The notes under the pieces are model-generated. The model was not told the origin of the DNA and made no database searches. It saw nothing but the letters and a program-made list of their open reading frames with translations. A stretch of 38,224 bases of DNA from Oscillospiraceae bacterium (GTDB taxonomy: Bacteria; Bacillota; Clostridia; Oscillospirales; Ruminococcaceae): positions 1-38,224 of the forward strand of contig DXNX01000003.1 in assembly GCA_019413245.1 (NCBI GenBank), written 5' to 3'. Position numbers and translations under genes: made by a program. Within the stretch, counting starts at the first letter, position 1, and each line of letters opens with the position of its first letter. Positions 15,175-23,232 of the stretch are shown piece after piece.

Positions 15175-15208
15175 CTTTCCTGGCCCCCAAAACACCCTGT
15201 GGTTGTAC

Positions 15209-15238
15209 TTGACTAACCCCCCGCAGATATGGTATGGT
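15209..15238 (+). promoter_or_regulatory. Promoter of the mntP riboswitch transcript
   Basis: TTGACT, 18 bp, TATGGT, with a TG one base before the -10 (extended -10). It lies just before the aptamer that starts at 15248. Confidence 0.65.
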
Positions 15239-15247
15239 ACTGCCTGC

Positions 15248-15334
15248 ATAAGGGAGTAGCTGGCGCGGAATATCCGCGTGATAGAGCCAACATCCTGGGG
15301 CAACCCTGGCTTTAGATGAAACAGCGAGACTTAT
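15248..15334 (+). promoter_or_regulatory. yybP-ykoY Mn2+ riboswitch before mntP
   Basis: The aptamer has the family signature GGGAGTAGC near the 5' end, a short P3 hairpin (GCGGA/TCCGC), the loop CCAACATCC with GATG pairing back, and the closing ACAGCGAGACTTAT. P1 pairs ATAAG (15248-15252) with CTTAT (15330-15334); P2 pairs GCTG with CAGC. This class binds Mn2+ and turns on Mn2+ exporters. The P1 3' strand is also part of the terminator stem, so ligand binding should prevent termination. Confidence 0.9.
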
Positions 15335-15377
15335 CTTTTGCCTTGCACGGCAGGGCGGGATAGGTCTCGCTTTTTTT
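15324..15377 (+). terminator. Riboswitch-controlled terminator before mntP
   Basis: GCGAGACTTATC (15324-15335) pairs with GATAGGTCTCGC (15359-15370), with one G-U pair, followed by TTTTTTT. It shares CTTAT with aptamer helix P1, so the two structures exclude each other. Confidence 0.88.
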
Positions 15378-15424
15378 GTACCTGTCCCGCCTGCCGCATC
15401 ACAACACGGGAGAGTGGTTTGCGT

Positions 15425-15982
15425 ATGTCATTGGCGGATCTTTTCATCATTGCACTGGGCCTTTCCATGGATGCTTTTGCGGTGTCCATCTGCAAAGGAC
15501 TCTCGGTGCGCAAAATGCAGCTGCGCCACGCGCTGATCTGCGGCGTATGGTTCGGGGCCTTTCAGGCGCTGATGCCCCTGCTGGGCTACTGGCTGGGGTC
15601 CGGGTTTGCGGGGCTCATCGGCAGCTTCGGTCACTGGGTGGCCTTTGCGCTGCTGGCCATCATCGGCATCAACATGATCCGGGAAAGCTTTGGCGGCGAG
15701 GAGGAAGTCACCCCCGACTTCTCCCCCAAAGCCATGCTGCCCCTGGCGGTGGCTACCTCCATTGATGCCCTGGCCGTGGGCGTGAGCTTTGCGGCCACCG
15801 GCACCGACATCGTGGCCGCGGTGCTGTTCATCGGCATTGTCACCCTGGTGGTGTCGGCGGCAGGCGTCAAGATCGGCAACCTGTTCGGCACCCGGTACAA
15901 GGCCCTGGCCGAGCGGGCCGGCGGCGCCGTGCTGGTCCTGATGGGCCTGAAAATTTTACTGCAGGGGTTGGGCATCCTGTAA
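15425..15982 (+). CDS. mntP: Manganese efflux pump MntP
   Basis: 185 residues and six helices. The two half-repeats carry the MntP motifs ALGLSMDAFAVSICKGL and VATSIDALAVGVSFAATG, with membrane aspartates needed for transport. I chose ATG 15425 with GGGAGAG upstream; an open frame reaching back to 15338 would run through the riboswitch terminator and is rejected. Control by the Mn2+ riboswitch supports the function. No terminator of its own follows; the next structure is the second riboswitch, so it can be co-transcribed with the ATPase gene. Confidence 0.95.
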   Translation: MSLADLFIIALGLSMDAFAVSICKGLSVRKMQLRHALICGVWFGAFQALMPLLGYWLGSGFAGLIGSFGHWVAFALLAIIGINMIRESFGGEEEVTPDFSPKAMLPLAVATSIDALAVGVSFAATGTDIVAAVLFIGIVTLVVSAAGVKIGNLFGTRYKALAERAGGAVLVLMGLKILLQGLGIL

Positions 15983-16010
15983 TTGCCGGACCTGTTTTTC
16001 TTTCTCAGCC

Positions 16011-16129
16011 GTTTGAGGGAGTAGTTCCGCGTCCCCCTTTCGGGACGTGCGGCGGCATCGTCATCCCGGCGCTTTTGGCGCCCGGTGCCGCCTTTGAGGT
16101 AAAGATACCGCAAAGAATGAGACTCATAC
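16011..16129 (+). promoter_or_regulatory. Second yybP-ykoY Mn2+ riboswitch, before the P-type ATPase
   Basis: A diverged copy of the same class: GAGGGAGTAGTTCC at the 5' side, GGCATCGTCATCCCGG in the conserved loop region, and the closing AATGAGACTCATAC. P1 pairs GTTTGAG (16011-16017) with CTCATAC (16123-16129), one mismatch. No clear promoter lies between mntP and this aptamer, so it probably works inside the mntP transcript. It is less canonical than the first. Confidence 0.75.
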
Positions 16130-16176
16130 GCCATCGGCTTGCTGCAAGTCCCTGGTGTATGGGTCTTATTTATATA
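16116..16176 (+). terminator. Riboswitch-controlled terminator before the P-type ATPase
   Basis: AATGAGACTCATACGCCA (16116-16133) pairs with the segment 16153-16170, giving an 18-bp stem with G-U pairs, followed by a weak T/A-rich tract. It consumes the P1 3' strand. A further GGCGGGG/CCCCGCC hairpin (16196-16214) lies just before the ribosome site. Confidence 0.7.
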
Positions 16177-16236
16177 TAATAGGTATAAGAGGGTCGGCGG
16201 GGCCTTTCCCCGCCTGCAACCGAAAGGAGTTCCAGC

Positions 16237-18882
16237 GTGAAAAGTTATGAACTGTCTGCCGAAGAAGTTCTTCAGCAGGAAAACGCCGGTCTGGACGGCC
16301 TGAGCAGCCAGGAAGCTGCCCGCCGCCTGGAAGAACACGGCCCCAACAAGCTCAAGGAAGCGCAGAAAGCCACTCTGCTCCAGCGTTTCATTGAGCAGCT
16401 CAAGGACCCCATGCTCATCATCCTGCTGTGCGCCGCGGCGGTGTCCGCCGTGACCAGCCTCATCGAAGGCGAAAGCATGGCCGAAGTCATCATCATTCTG
16501 GTGGTGGTGCTGCTCAACGCCGTGCTGGGCGTCTATCAGGAGAGCAAGGCCGAAGCCGCCATCGAGGCATTGCAGACCATGACCGCCGCCACCAGCAAGG
16601 TGCTGCGTGACGGCAAGCATGTGAGCCTGCCCAGCGCCGAGCTGGTGCCCGGCGACATCGTGCTGCTGGAAGCGGGCGACAGCGTCCCCGCCGACGGCCG
16701 TATCCTGGAAAGCGCCAGCCTCAAGATCGAGGAAGCCGCCCTCACCGGTGAGAGCGTGCCGGTGAACAAGATCATCGAAAAGCTGCTGCCCGCCGAGGGC
16801 GGCAAGGATGTGCCCCTGGGCGACCGCAAGAACATGTGCTATATGGGCTCCACCGTGGTGTACGGCCGCGGCCGCATGGTGGTCACCGATACCGGCATGG
16901 ATACCGAGATGGGCAAGATCGCCGGCGCCCTGGCCGCCACCCAGGACGAGCAGACCCCGCTGCAGCGCAAGCTGGACGAGCTGGGCCGCACCCTGTCCAA
17001 GCTGGTGCTGGGCATCTGCGTCTTCATCTTTGCCTTTAACCTGATCACCCACGGCGAATTCAGCCTGGATGCCATCCTGTCCACCTTCATGGTGGCCGTC
17101 TCCCTGGCCGTGGCCGCCATCCCCGAAGGCCTGGCCACCGTGGTCACGGTGGTGCTGTCCATCGGCGTGACCAACATGAGCAAGCGCAACGCCGTCATCC
17201 GCCGTCTGACCGCCGTGGAGACCCTGGGCTGCGCCCAGGTCATCTGCTCGGACAAGACCGGCACCCTGACCCAGAACAAGATGACCGTGGTGGAGCATGT
17301 GGGCGACGAACCCCTGCTGGCCACCGCCATGGCCCTGTGCTGCGACGCCGAGTATGCCCCCGAGGGCGCCATCGGCGAGCCCACCGAGGCCGCTCTGGTG
17401 AACTACGCCGCTTCCCTGGATATGAAGAAGACCGACCTGGAAGCCAAGCAGCCCCGCGTGGACGAAGCTCCCTTCGATTCCAGCCGCAAGATGATGAGTA
17501 CCCTGCATGCTTCCGGCAATGCCTTCATCCAGTACACCAAGGGCGCCCCGGACGTGGTGCTCAAGCGCTGCACCCATTACTGGGACGGTGAGAAGGCCGT
17601 GCCCATGACCGTGGAAAAGCGTACCGAATTCCTGCAGGCCAACAAGGAAATGGCCGACAAGGCCCTGCGCGTGCTGGCTGCCGCCATGCGTCCCTGGGCC
17701 CAGAACCCCCACAACAATGAACCCGACTTCCTGGAGCAGGACCTGTGCTTCATCGGCCTGACCGGCATGATCGACCCGGTCCGTCCCGAAGTCAAGGCCG
17801 CCATCGTGGAATGCCGGGAAGCCGGTATCCGCCCCGTGATGATCACCGGCGACCACAAGGACACCGCCGTGGCCATCGCCAAGGAGCTGGGCATCATCCA
17901 GGATGCGTCCGAAGCCATCACCGGCTCCGAGCTGGATGACCTGACCGACGAGCAGCTGGCCGACGCTATCACCCGTTACGGCGTGTATGCCCGCGTACAG
18001 CCCGAGCACAAGGTGCGCATCGTCACCGCCTGGAAGAAGCGCGGCGCCATCACCGCCATGACCGGTGACGGCGTCAACGACGCCCCGTCCATCAAGGCCG
18101 CCGACATCGGCGTGGGCATGGGCATCACCGGCACCGACGTGACCAAGAACGTGGCCGACATGGTGCTGGCCGACGACAACTTTGCCACCATCGTCAACGC
18201 TGTCAGCGAAGGCCGCCGCATCTACGACAACATCCGCAAGGCCATCCAGTTCCTGCTGGCCTCCAACATGAGCGAGGTGCTGGGCGTCTTCACCGCCACC
18301 CTGCTGGGCTTCACCCTGCTGAACCCGGTGCACCTGCTGTTCATCAACCTCATCACCGACTGCTTCCCGGCCCTGGCTCTGGGCATGGAAAAGGGCGAAA
18401 GCGATATCATGCACCGCCCGCCCCGCAAATCCACCGACGGCATCTTTGCCGGCGGCCTGGGCTTTGACGTGGTGTACCAGGGCGTGCTGATCACCGTCAT
18501 CACCCTGGCTTCCTATATCATCGGCCACTGCATGGAAGTGGGCTACTTCGAGATGCCCAAGGGTATCTCCCCCGACGGCATGACCATGGCCTTCCTGACC
18601 ATGAGCATGTGCGAGATCTTCCACAGCTTCAACATGCGCAGCCAGCGCGGCAGCATCTTCAAGCTGCACAGCCACAACGTGGTGCTGTGGGGCGCCATGC
18701 TGGGCAGCCTGGTGCTGACCACCCTGGTGCTGGAAGTGCCCTTCATCGCCAACGCCTTCGGCTTCACTCCCGTGGACCTGCCCGAGTACCTGATCGCGCT
18801 GCTGCTGTCCGTGATCGTCATTCCCATTGTGGAAGTGGTCAAGCTCATCCAGCGCACCGCGGCCAAACACAAGGCGGCGTAA
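16237..18882 (+). CDS. P-type cation ATPase, PMCA-like (probable Mn2+/Ca2+ exporter)
   Basis: 881 residues, typical P2-type length. N-terminal cation-ATPase domain; actuator domain with LTGESVPVNK; PEGL motif in helix 4 (E297); phosphorylation motif CSDKTGTLTQNKM (D339); nucleotide-binding QYTKGAPDVVLKRC; hinge TGDGVNDAPSIKAADIGVGMG; and the helix 6 ligand block NLITDCFPALALGME. PEGL plus N/D in helix 6 is the SERCA/PMCA type that carries Ca2+ or Mn2+. The Mn2+ riboswitch argues for Mn2+ export, as for the yybP-ykoY-controlled ATPases of lactic acid bacteria. GTG start at 16237 with GAAAGGAG 7 bases upstream. Codon use is strongly biased to C-ending codons. Confidence 0.92.
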   Translation: MKSYELSAEEVLQQENAGLDGLSSQEAARRLEEHGPNKLKEAQKATLLQRFIEQLKDPMLIILLCAAAVSAVTSLIEGESMAEVIIILVVVLLNAVLGVYQESKAEAAIEALQTMTAATSKVLRDGKHVSLPSAELVPGDIVLLEAGDSVPADGRILESASLKIEEAALTGESVPVNKIIEKLLPAEGGKDVPLGDRKNMCYMGSTVVYGRGRMVVTDTGMDTEMGKIAGALAATQDEQTPLQRKLDELGRTLSKLVLGICVFIFAFNLITHGEFSLDAILSTFMVAVSLAVAAIPEGLATVVTVVLSIGVTNMSKRNAVIRRLTAVETLGCAQVICSDKTGTLTQNKMTVVEHVGDEPLLATAMALCCDAEYAPEGAIGEPTEAALVNYAASLDMKKTDLEAKQPRVDEAPFDSSRKMMSTLHASGNAFIQYTKGAPDVVLKRCTHYWDGEKAVPMTVEKRTEFLQANKEMADKALRVLAAAMRPWAQNPHNNEPDFLEQDLCFIGLTGMIDPVRPEVKAAIVECREAGIRPVMITGDHKDTAVAIAKELGIIQDASEAITGSELDDLTDEQLADAITRYGVYARVQPEHKVRIVTAWKKRGAITAMTGDGVNDAPSIKAADIGVGMGITGTDVTKNVADMVLADDNFATIVNAVSEGRRIYDNIRKAIQFLLASNMSEVLGVFTATLLGFTLLNPVHLLFINLITDCFPALALGMEKGESDIMHRPPRKSTDGIFAGGLGFDVVYQGVLITVITLASYIIGHCMEVGYFEMPKGISPDGMTMAFLTMSMCEIFHSFNMRSQRGSIFKLHSHNVVLWGAMLGSLVLTTLVLEVPFIANAFGFTPVDLPEYLIALLLSVIVIPIVEVVKLIQRTAAKHKAA

Positions 18883-18918
18883 CGCTGCTTTGGGGCTGAA
18901 CCTGCCCGCATAAACTGC

Positions 18919-18968
18919 AACACCGCCCCTGCCGGGAGAGTTTTCCCCGGTGGGGGCGGTGTTTTGTT
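18919..18968 (+). terminator. Terminator after the P-type ATPase
   Basis: A long GC-rich hairpin in which CACCGCCCC pairs with GGGGCGGTG and an inner CCGGG pairs with CCCGG, followed by TTTTGTT. Confidence 0.85.
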
Positions 18969-18976
18969 GAAAAAAT

Positions 18977-19117
18977 GCCTCCCCTGTGGTTGGGTGGGCG
19001 AGGCGTGGCCTCCCTCTTTCCAAGCCTCCCCTGTGTAAGGGGAGGTGCCGCGGAGCTACTATCTTCCCCAGGCCTCCCCTGTGTAAGGGGAGGTGCCGCG
19101 CAGCGGCGGAGGGGTTG
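18977..19117 (+). repeat. Three head-to-tail half-units of the CTCCCC...GGGGAG repeat
   Basis: Left ends of the palindromic repeat begin at 18977, 19024 and 19072 in the same orientation, each starting GCCTCCCCTGTG. The first two are truncated; the third continues into multi-hairpin copy R4. This suggests repeated insertion or recombination at one site. Confidence 0.7.
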
Positions 19118-19331
19118 GTTGGCCGCCCGGCTGACGGGTGTGACGGCTGCCTGCTGCGGGCTTGTTCCTTTTTGGCGTCAAAAAGGAACCGAAAAACCGC
19201 CACCGTTTCGAGGCGGTGGACGCCGACCAGGGCTGCGCCCTGGACCCGTTATGCGGCCACCCCTCCGGGACGGCCTTCTCAGGCCCTGGGGGGCCTGAGC
19301 AAGGAATGGATTTGAATGCCGTTTCCGGAAA
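19072..19331 (+). repeat. Multi-hairpin repeat, full copy R4
   Basis: a: GTTCCTTTTTG (19164-19174) with CAAAAAGGAAC (19179-19189). b: CCACCG (19200-19205) with CGGTGG (19214-19219). c: CCAGGGC (19227-19233) with GCCCTGG (19237-19243). d: CTCAGGCCC (19278-19286) with GGGCCTGAG (19291-19299), loop TGGG. It differs from R1 in all of a, b and c, yet both arms change together. It lies between the convergent ATPase and BTAD genes. Confidence 0.8.
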
Positions 19332-19473
19332 GCCTCCCCTGTGTAAGGGGAGGTGCCGCGCAGCGGCGGAGGGGTTGGTAAGTCTGCCTTACAACCTGTT
19401 ACCGGGCAATTCCAGTACGTTACCAACCCCTCAGTCAGCCTTCGGCTGCCAGCTCCCCTTACACAGGGGAGCC
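19332..19473. repeat. 142-bp palindromic (MITE-like) repeat, copy B
   Basis: The same layout and length as copy A (8850-8991): left arm, GTTACCGGGCAAT and CCAGTACGT centre, inverted right arm. It directly follows multi-hairpin copy R4, as copy A follows R1. Confidence 0.8.
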
Positions 19474-19504
19474 TTTGCGGGCATCCCGCAAAACCAAACA
19501 AAAA

Positions 19505-19534
19505 ACCGGCCTTCCCTTTCCGGGGAAAGCCGGT
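19505..19534 (-). terminator. Terminator after the BTAD regulator gene
   Basis: ACCGGC pairs with GCCGGT, with an inner TCCC/GGGG stem; on the minus strand it is followed by TTTTTTG. It can also stop plus-strand reading (CTTTTC on the other side). Confidence 0.75.
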
Positions 19535-19549
19535 CTTTTCTGTGTACTC

Positions 19550-20761
19550 TCACACAATGGGGTCCGGGATGCCGATGGTCACCTGCATGCGCAGCATCTG
19601 GCTCATGCCGCTCTTTTCGTAGCGGGTCAGCAGGCGGTCGCGCACCACCTTGTAATCGTCGGTGTGCTTCACCGAAAGCATCAGCACATACTGATTGCGG
19701 CTGTACCGGGCAAACACGTCGCCTTTGCGCAGCATGTTCTTGATAAGCTCCTTCACCGAAAGCATCACCCGGATCATCTCCTGCTTGGGCACTTCCAGCG
19801 GCACCAGGGTCACCAGCAGCAGGATGACATCCTCGGAGTTGCGGGTGGCACTGCGCACCACCATGTGGTACATGTGCTTGAACACCTCGTAGGGGCAGAA
19901 ATACGCCCCGCGGATGGGCCGGTCGTCCCGGGTGATCTCGTCCAGGTCCTTCTGGATATGGCGGATGTCCTCCATGGGCAGGTTGGCACCCTCGGCGGCC
20001 CAGCGGTAGATCTCCCGCACCGATTCCGGCAGGGGCTGGCCTACCTCATCCAAAAACATGTTGGCTACCACCGGGTAGTAGCTCAGCACGGCGGTCTTCA
20101 TGTCCATCTTGCGCAGGGCGGTGAAATAGCGCAGGTAGATGTCCTCACTCAGCGGCTCAAACAGCAGCGCCCGGGAACACAGGTTCATGACCTCCTCCGC
20201 GTCGGCGCGCTCGTCGGACGCCAGAAGCAGGTCGCTCAGGTGCAGCACCATGCTCATGTACCGCTGCCGCAGGGTGCTGGCCCGGGCAATGAGCCAGTAC
20301 CGGTCGCTCAGTGCCGGCAGAAAATCCCCCGCATACAGGGCCAGGGCTTCCCGGCAGCACTTTTCCACCGTCTCCGCCGGAGTGCCGGGGGTCTGCATGG
20401 CGGTCTCGTACAGCTTGTTGAACCGGTCGATGTCCAGATCCACCGGCACATCCGGGTTCCAGGCATACTGCCGGTCCTGGGTGATGATGCACTCCTGCTC
20501 CAACCCGGCCTTGGCCAGCAGCCGGCGCAGCGAATAGGCCGCATTTTTCAGGGCGCCGGCGGGATTCTCCACCTCGTCATCCCCCCACAGGGCCTCCATG
20601 ATCTGTTCATTGGTGGTCTGCGCCCCGATGTTCAGGAGCAGATACACCAGCAGTTCAATGGGCTTGTTCACGCGCCCTCCCTTTTCGACCAGGTACTGAT
20701 CCCCGACGTGGATCTGCAGCCCGCCGAACATCTTGGCCTGCAGGCATTTGGTTTCTTGCAT
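19550..20761 (-). CDS. BTAD-type transcriptional regulator with a degenerate GGDEF-like C-terminus
   Basis: 403 residues from MQETKCLQAKMFGGLQI. Residues 1-95 form an OmpR-type winged helix (KPIELLVYLLLNIGAQTTNEQIMEALWGDDE, NAAYSLRRLL). Residues about 100-250 form a bacterial transcriptional activator domain of TPR-like helices (DIDRFNKLYETAMQTP, LYAGDFLPALSDRYWLIARA). The rest fits a diguanylate-cyclase fold whose signature became VFARYSRNQYVLML where GG(D/E)EF is expected, so it is probably a sensor or dimer domain without activity. AAGGAGG lies 8 bases before ATG 20761. It is transcribed divergently from the LytTR two-component pair. Targets are unknown. Confidence 0.8.
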   Translation of the reverse strand: MQETKCLQAKMFGGLQIHVGDQYLVEKGGRVNKPIELLVYLLLNIGAQTTNEQIMEALWGDDEVENPAGALKNAAYSLRRLLAKAGLEQECIITQDRQYAWNPDVPVDLDIDRFNKLYETAMQTPGTPAETVEKCCREALALYAGDFLPALSDRYWLIARASTLRQRYMSMVLHLSDLLLASDERADAEEVMNLCSRALLFEPLSEDIYLRYFTALRKMDMKTAVLSYYPVVANMFLDEVGQPLPESVREIYRWAAEGANLPMEDIRHIQKDLDEITRDDRPIRGAYFCPYEVFKHMYHMVVRSATRNSEDVILLLVTLVPLEVPKQEMIRVMLSVKELIKNMLRKGDVFARYSRNQYVLMLSVKHTDDYKVVRDRLLTRYEKSGMSQMLRMQVTIGIPDPIV

Positions 20762-20859
20762 GGTGGATTCCTCCTTGAATGACGGGTGCGGAAACCGGAA
20801 AAAAACAGACAGGCGCAGCCCGCCGCGGCGGGTTGCAAAAGGTTGTAACTGTTCTCTTA

Positions 20860-20888
20860 ATTCTAGCACGGCCCCAGGGTAAAAGCAA
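20860..20888 (-). promoter_or_regulatory. Sigma-A promoter of the BTAD regulator gene
   Basis: On the minus strand: TTGCTT, 17 bp, TAGAAT, about 100 bp before the start codon at 20761. Confidence 0.65.
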
Positions 20889-20998
20889 GACCCCGGTTAC
20901 ACCCCCAAAATGGGTACAAAGCCAGTGAAAATGGCGAAAAAACGCCATAATACAGTTCGCTTCCCCGAACACCCGCCGGACGGGCCGACCGGATGTTC

Positions 20999-21013
20999 CG
21001 TTACGATGTAACG
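20999..21013. promoter_or_regulatory. 15-bp perfect palindromic operator candidate
   Basis: CGTTAC, GAT, GTAACG, centred about 43 bp upstream of the -35 of the LytTR operon and between the two divergent promoters. The BTAD or LytTR protein is the obvious candidate to bind it. Confidence 0.45.
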
Positions 21014-21048
21014 CACATATGGGGCCGGCCGGCCCGATGGTTTTCCGG

Positions 21049-21077
21049 TTGCCGCAAACGCCGTTTTGTGTTATGAT
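21049..21077 (+). promoter_or_regulatory. Sigma-A promoter of the LytTR two-component operon
   Basis: TTGCCG, 17 bp, TATGAT, ending 53 bp before the GTG start at 21131. Confidence 0.65.
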
Positions 21078-21130
21078 TATGAGTAAGAATCTCACGAAAT
21101 TCAACAACCGGCCGCAAAAGGAGGAAGTCC

Positions 21131-21838
21131 GTGCTGCGCATCGCCATTGTGGAAGATGAGGCGCCGTGCGCCGAACAGCTGAAAGAATATATTGAACGCT
21201 ACGGCCGGGAAAACGACCGTACCTTTGAGGTATTGCATTTTTCCGACGGCAGCGAGATCCTGCAGGACTACCAGCCCCGGTACGACATCATCCTGCTGGA
21301 CATCGAGATGCCCAAGGTCACCGGTATGGATGCCGCCAAGGCCATCCGGCAGCAGGACGAGCAGGTGGTGCTGATGTTCATTACCAACATGGCCCAGTAT
21401 GCCATCCGGGGCTACTCGGTGGGGGCGCTGGATTTTGTCATGAAGCCGGTGAGCTACTACACCTTCCAGCTCAAGTTCACCCGGGCCATCGAGCGGGTGG
21501 TCAAACGCCGCAATGAGGAGATCCTGCTCACCCTGCCCGACCGCCTGCAGCGGGTGGGTGTGCGCAGCATCTACTATGTGGAGGTGCAGGACCACATGCT
21601 CCACTACCACACCGAGCAGGGAGAGTATGTGCTGCGGGGCACCCTCCAGAGCGCCGAAAAGCAGCTGGCCCCCTACAACTTTGCCAAGTGCAACCACTGG
21701 TACATCGTCAACCTGATGCATGTGGAGCAGGTGCGCAAGGATACGGTGGTGGTGGCGGGCCATGAGCTGGAGATCAGCCGCCGGGCCCGCAGCGCCTTCC
21801 TCAACGCCCTGACCGACTACATGGGAGGCAGCAGCTGA
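21131..21838 (+). CDS. LytTR family response regulator
   Basis: 235 residues. Receiver domain (1-120) with acidic pocket EDE near the start, phospho-acceptor D57 in IILLDIEMPKVTGMDAA, the switch residue in LMFITN, and K in FVMKPVSYYTF. The C-terminal LytTR domain (about 140-235) has the pattern IYYVEVQDHMLHYHTEQGEYVLRGTLQSAEKQL and FAKCNHWYIVNLMHVEQV. It is of the AgrA/VirR type that binds promoter direct repeats. GTG start with AAAGGAGGA upstream. The stop overlaps the kinase start (TGATG). No agrB or agrD peptide genes are nearby. Confidence 0.93.
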   Translation: MLRIAIVEDEAPCAEQLKEYIERYGRENDRTFEVLHFSDGSEILQDYQPRYDIILLDIEMPKVTGMDAAKAIRQQDEQVVLMFITNMAQYAIRGYSVGALDFVMKPVSYYTFQLKFTRAIERVVKRRNEEILLTLPDRLQRVGVRSIYYVEVQDHMLHYHTEQGEYVLRGTLQSAEKQLAPYNFAKCNHWYIVNLMHVEQVRKDTVVVAGHELEISRRARSAFLNALTDYMGGSS

Positions 21839-23136
21839 TGGGCGGTTCGATCCTTCTGGTCCAGTCGGTGGCGGTGGTGCTCATGCACGGGCTGTGCGCC
21901 GCCCTGTACACCTGGCCCCTGCGCCACCGGAACAACTACCCCCTGCGCCTGGCGCTGTGCCTGGTGCTGGGTCTGGCACTGGGCTGGGCCTACTGGCGCA
22001 CCGGGCTGGCCGCCGCCTCCATACAGTGGTGGCAGCTGCTGGTCCTGTTTGCCTATGTGGCGGGCATGGCCCTGGTCCTGTGCCGGCAGACGGTGTACGG
22101 CAACCTGTACTGCGCCGCCTGGATGATGATGGCCCAGCAGTTTTTTGTACAGCTTTTCAATACCTGGTACACCTGGGTCCATGTCCACAGCGGCCGTCCG
22201 CCCCTGCCCTGGCTGTGTGTGGTGCCTTTTGCCGGGGTGTGCTGTACCCTGGTGTATCTGCTGGTGGTGCAGGGCATGACCGCCGACGGGCAGTTTCATG
22301 TGGGACCAAGGCAGACCATCTCGGCCCTGATGCTCTTTGTGGTGTTTGAGTTCCTCACCGCCTCCATCGTGGTGGATTTCCGCATCGTGTCCCTGCAGGG
22401 CAACTGGGCGGTCATCCTCATGTGCGAATTCTACTGCCTGACCATCCTGTTCTTACAGAACGCCCTGTTCAAGAAAAGCGCCATCCAGCACGACCTGGAC
22501 GCCCTGGACATCCTGTGGCACCGCCAGAAGGAGCAGTACCAGCTGGCCCGCAAGAACATTGCCCTCATCAACCGGCGCTGCCACGACCTGAAGGTGCAGA
22601 TCTACGCTTTGCGGGACATGACCGACAGCACCGAGCGCCGCCGCTACCTGGACGAGATCGACGATTCCATCGAGATCTACGACTCCATCGTCAAGACCGG
22701 CAGCGAGGTGCTGGACACCATCCTGACCGAAAAGAGCCTGCTCTGCCGGGACAAGGACATTCACATCCAGTGTGTGGCCGACGGCAGCCGCATGGGCTTT
22801 CTGGACCCGGCGGACACCTACGCCATCTTCGGCAATGCCCTGGACAACGCCATCGAGGCGGTGCAGCGCTTTGCCGACAAGGACAAACGCCAGATCGACG
22901 TGCTGGTGCATGTGAAGCAGCAGTTCCTGGTCATCACCATCACCAACCCGCTGGACACCCAGCCGGTGTTCCGCAACGGCCTGCCTGTCACCACCAAGAC
23001 CGGCGGCGACTACCACGGCTTCGGCCTGCGGGGGGTGCAGCGCATCCTGAAAAAGTACGACGGCCACCTGACCGTCAGCACCGAGAACGACTGCTTTGCC
23101 CTGAAGATCCTCATCCCCCTGCCCCGGCAGGACTGA
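21838..23136 (+). CDS. GHKL-type sensor histidine kinase (AgrC-like)
   Basis: 432 residues. About six membrane helices up to residue 215, then a helical region with the phospho-acceptor RRCHDLKVQIYAL (H249), then a GHKL ATPase domain with the N box GNALDNAIEAVQ and the G box YHGFGLRGVQRILKKYDG. This is the architecture of peptide-sensing AgrC/ComD kinases. Translationally coupled to the response regulator by a one-base overlap. The signal is unknown; no pheromone gene is found in the flanks. A terminator follows at 23161. Confidence 0.9.
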   Translation: MGGSILLVQSVAVVLMHGLCAALYTWPLRHRNNYPLRLALCLVLGLALGWAYWRTGLAAASIQWWQLLVLFAYVAGMALVLCRQTVYGNLYCAAWMMMAQQFFVQLFNTWYTWVHVHSGRPPLPWLCVVPFAGVCCTLVYLLVVQGMTADGQFHVGPRQTISALMLFVVFEFLTASIVVDFRIVSLQGNWAVILMCEFYCLTILFLQNALFKKSAIQHDLDALDILWHRQKEQYQLARKNIALINRRCHDLKVQIYALRDMTDSTERRRYLDEIDDSIEIYDSIVKTGSEVLDTILTEKSLLCRDKDIHIQCVADGSRMGFLDPADTYAIFGNALDNAIEAVQRFADKDKRQIDVLVHVKQQFLVITITNPLDTQPVFRNGLPVTTKTGGDYHGFGLRGVQRILKKYDGHLTVSTENDCFALKILIPLPRQD

Positions 23137-23160
23137 GGTCCCGACTATTTCCGATACCCC

Positions 23161-23190
23161 AAGACCCCCGAATTTCGGGGGTCTTTTTGT
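23161..23190 (+). terminator. Terminator after the two-component operon
   Basis: AAGACCCCC pairs with GGGGGTCTT, followed by TTTTTG. Confidence 0.9.
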
Positions 23191-23232
23191 TTGTGCAAGG
23201 TATCCAAAAAAGATTGACTAATTCATAACAAG

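Noticed and set aside
14806..15424. A hidden gene in the 620-bp gap before mntP
   Set aside because: Open frames are short, without ribosome sites, and overlap the riboswitch or DnaA-box sequences.
15631..19203. A minus-strand open frame of 1190 codons opposite mntP and the P-type ATPase
   Set aside because: Same cause; low-complexity product running across terminators, riboswitches and repeats.
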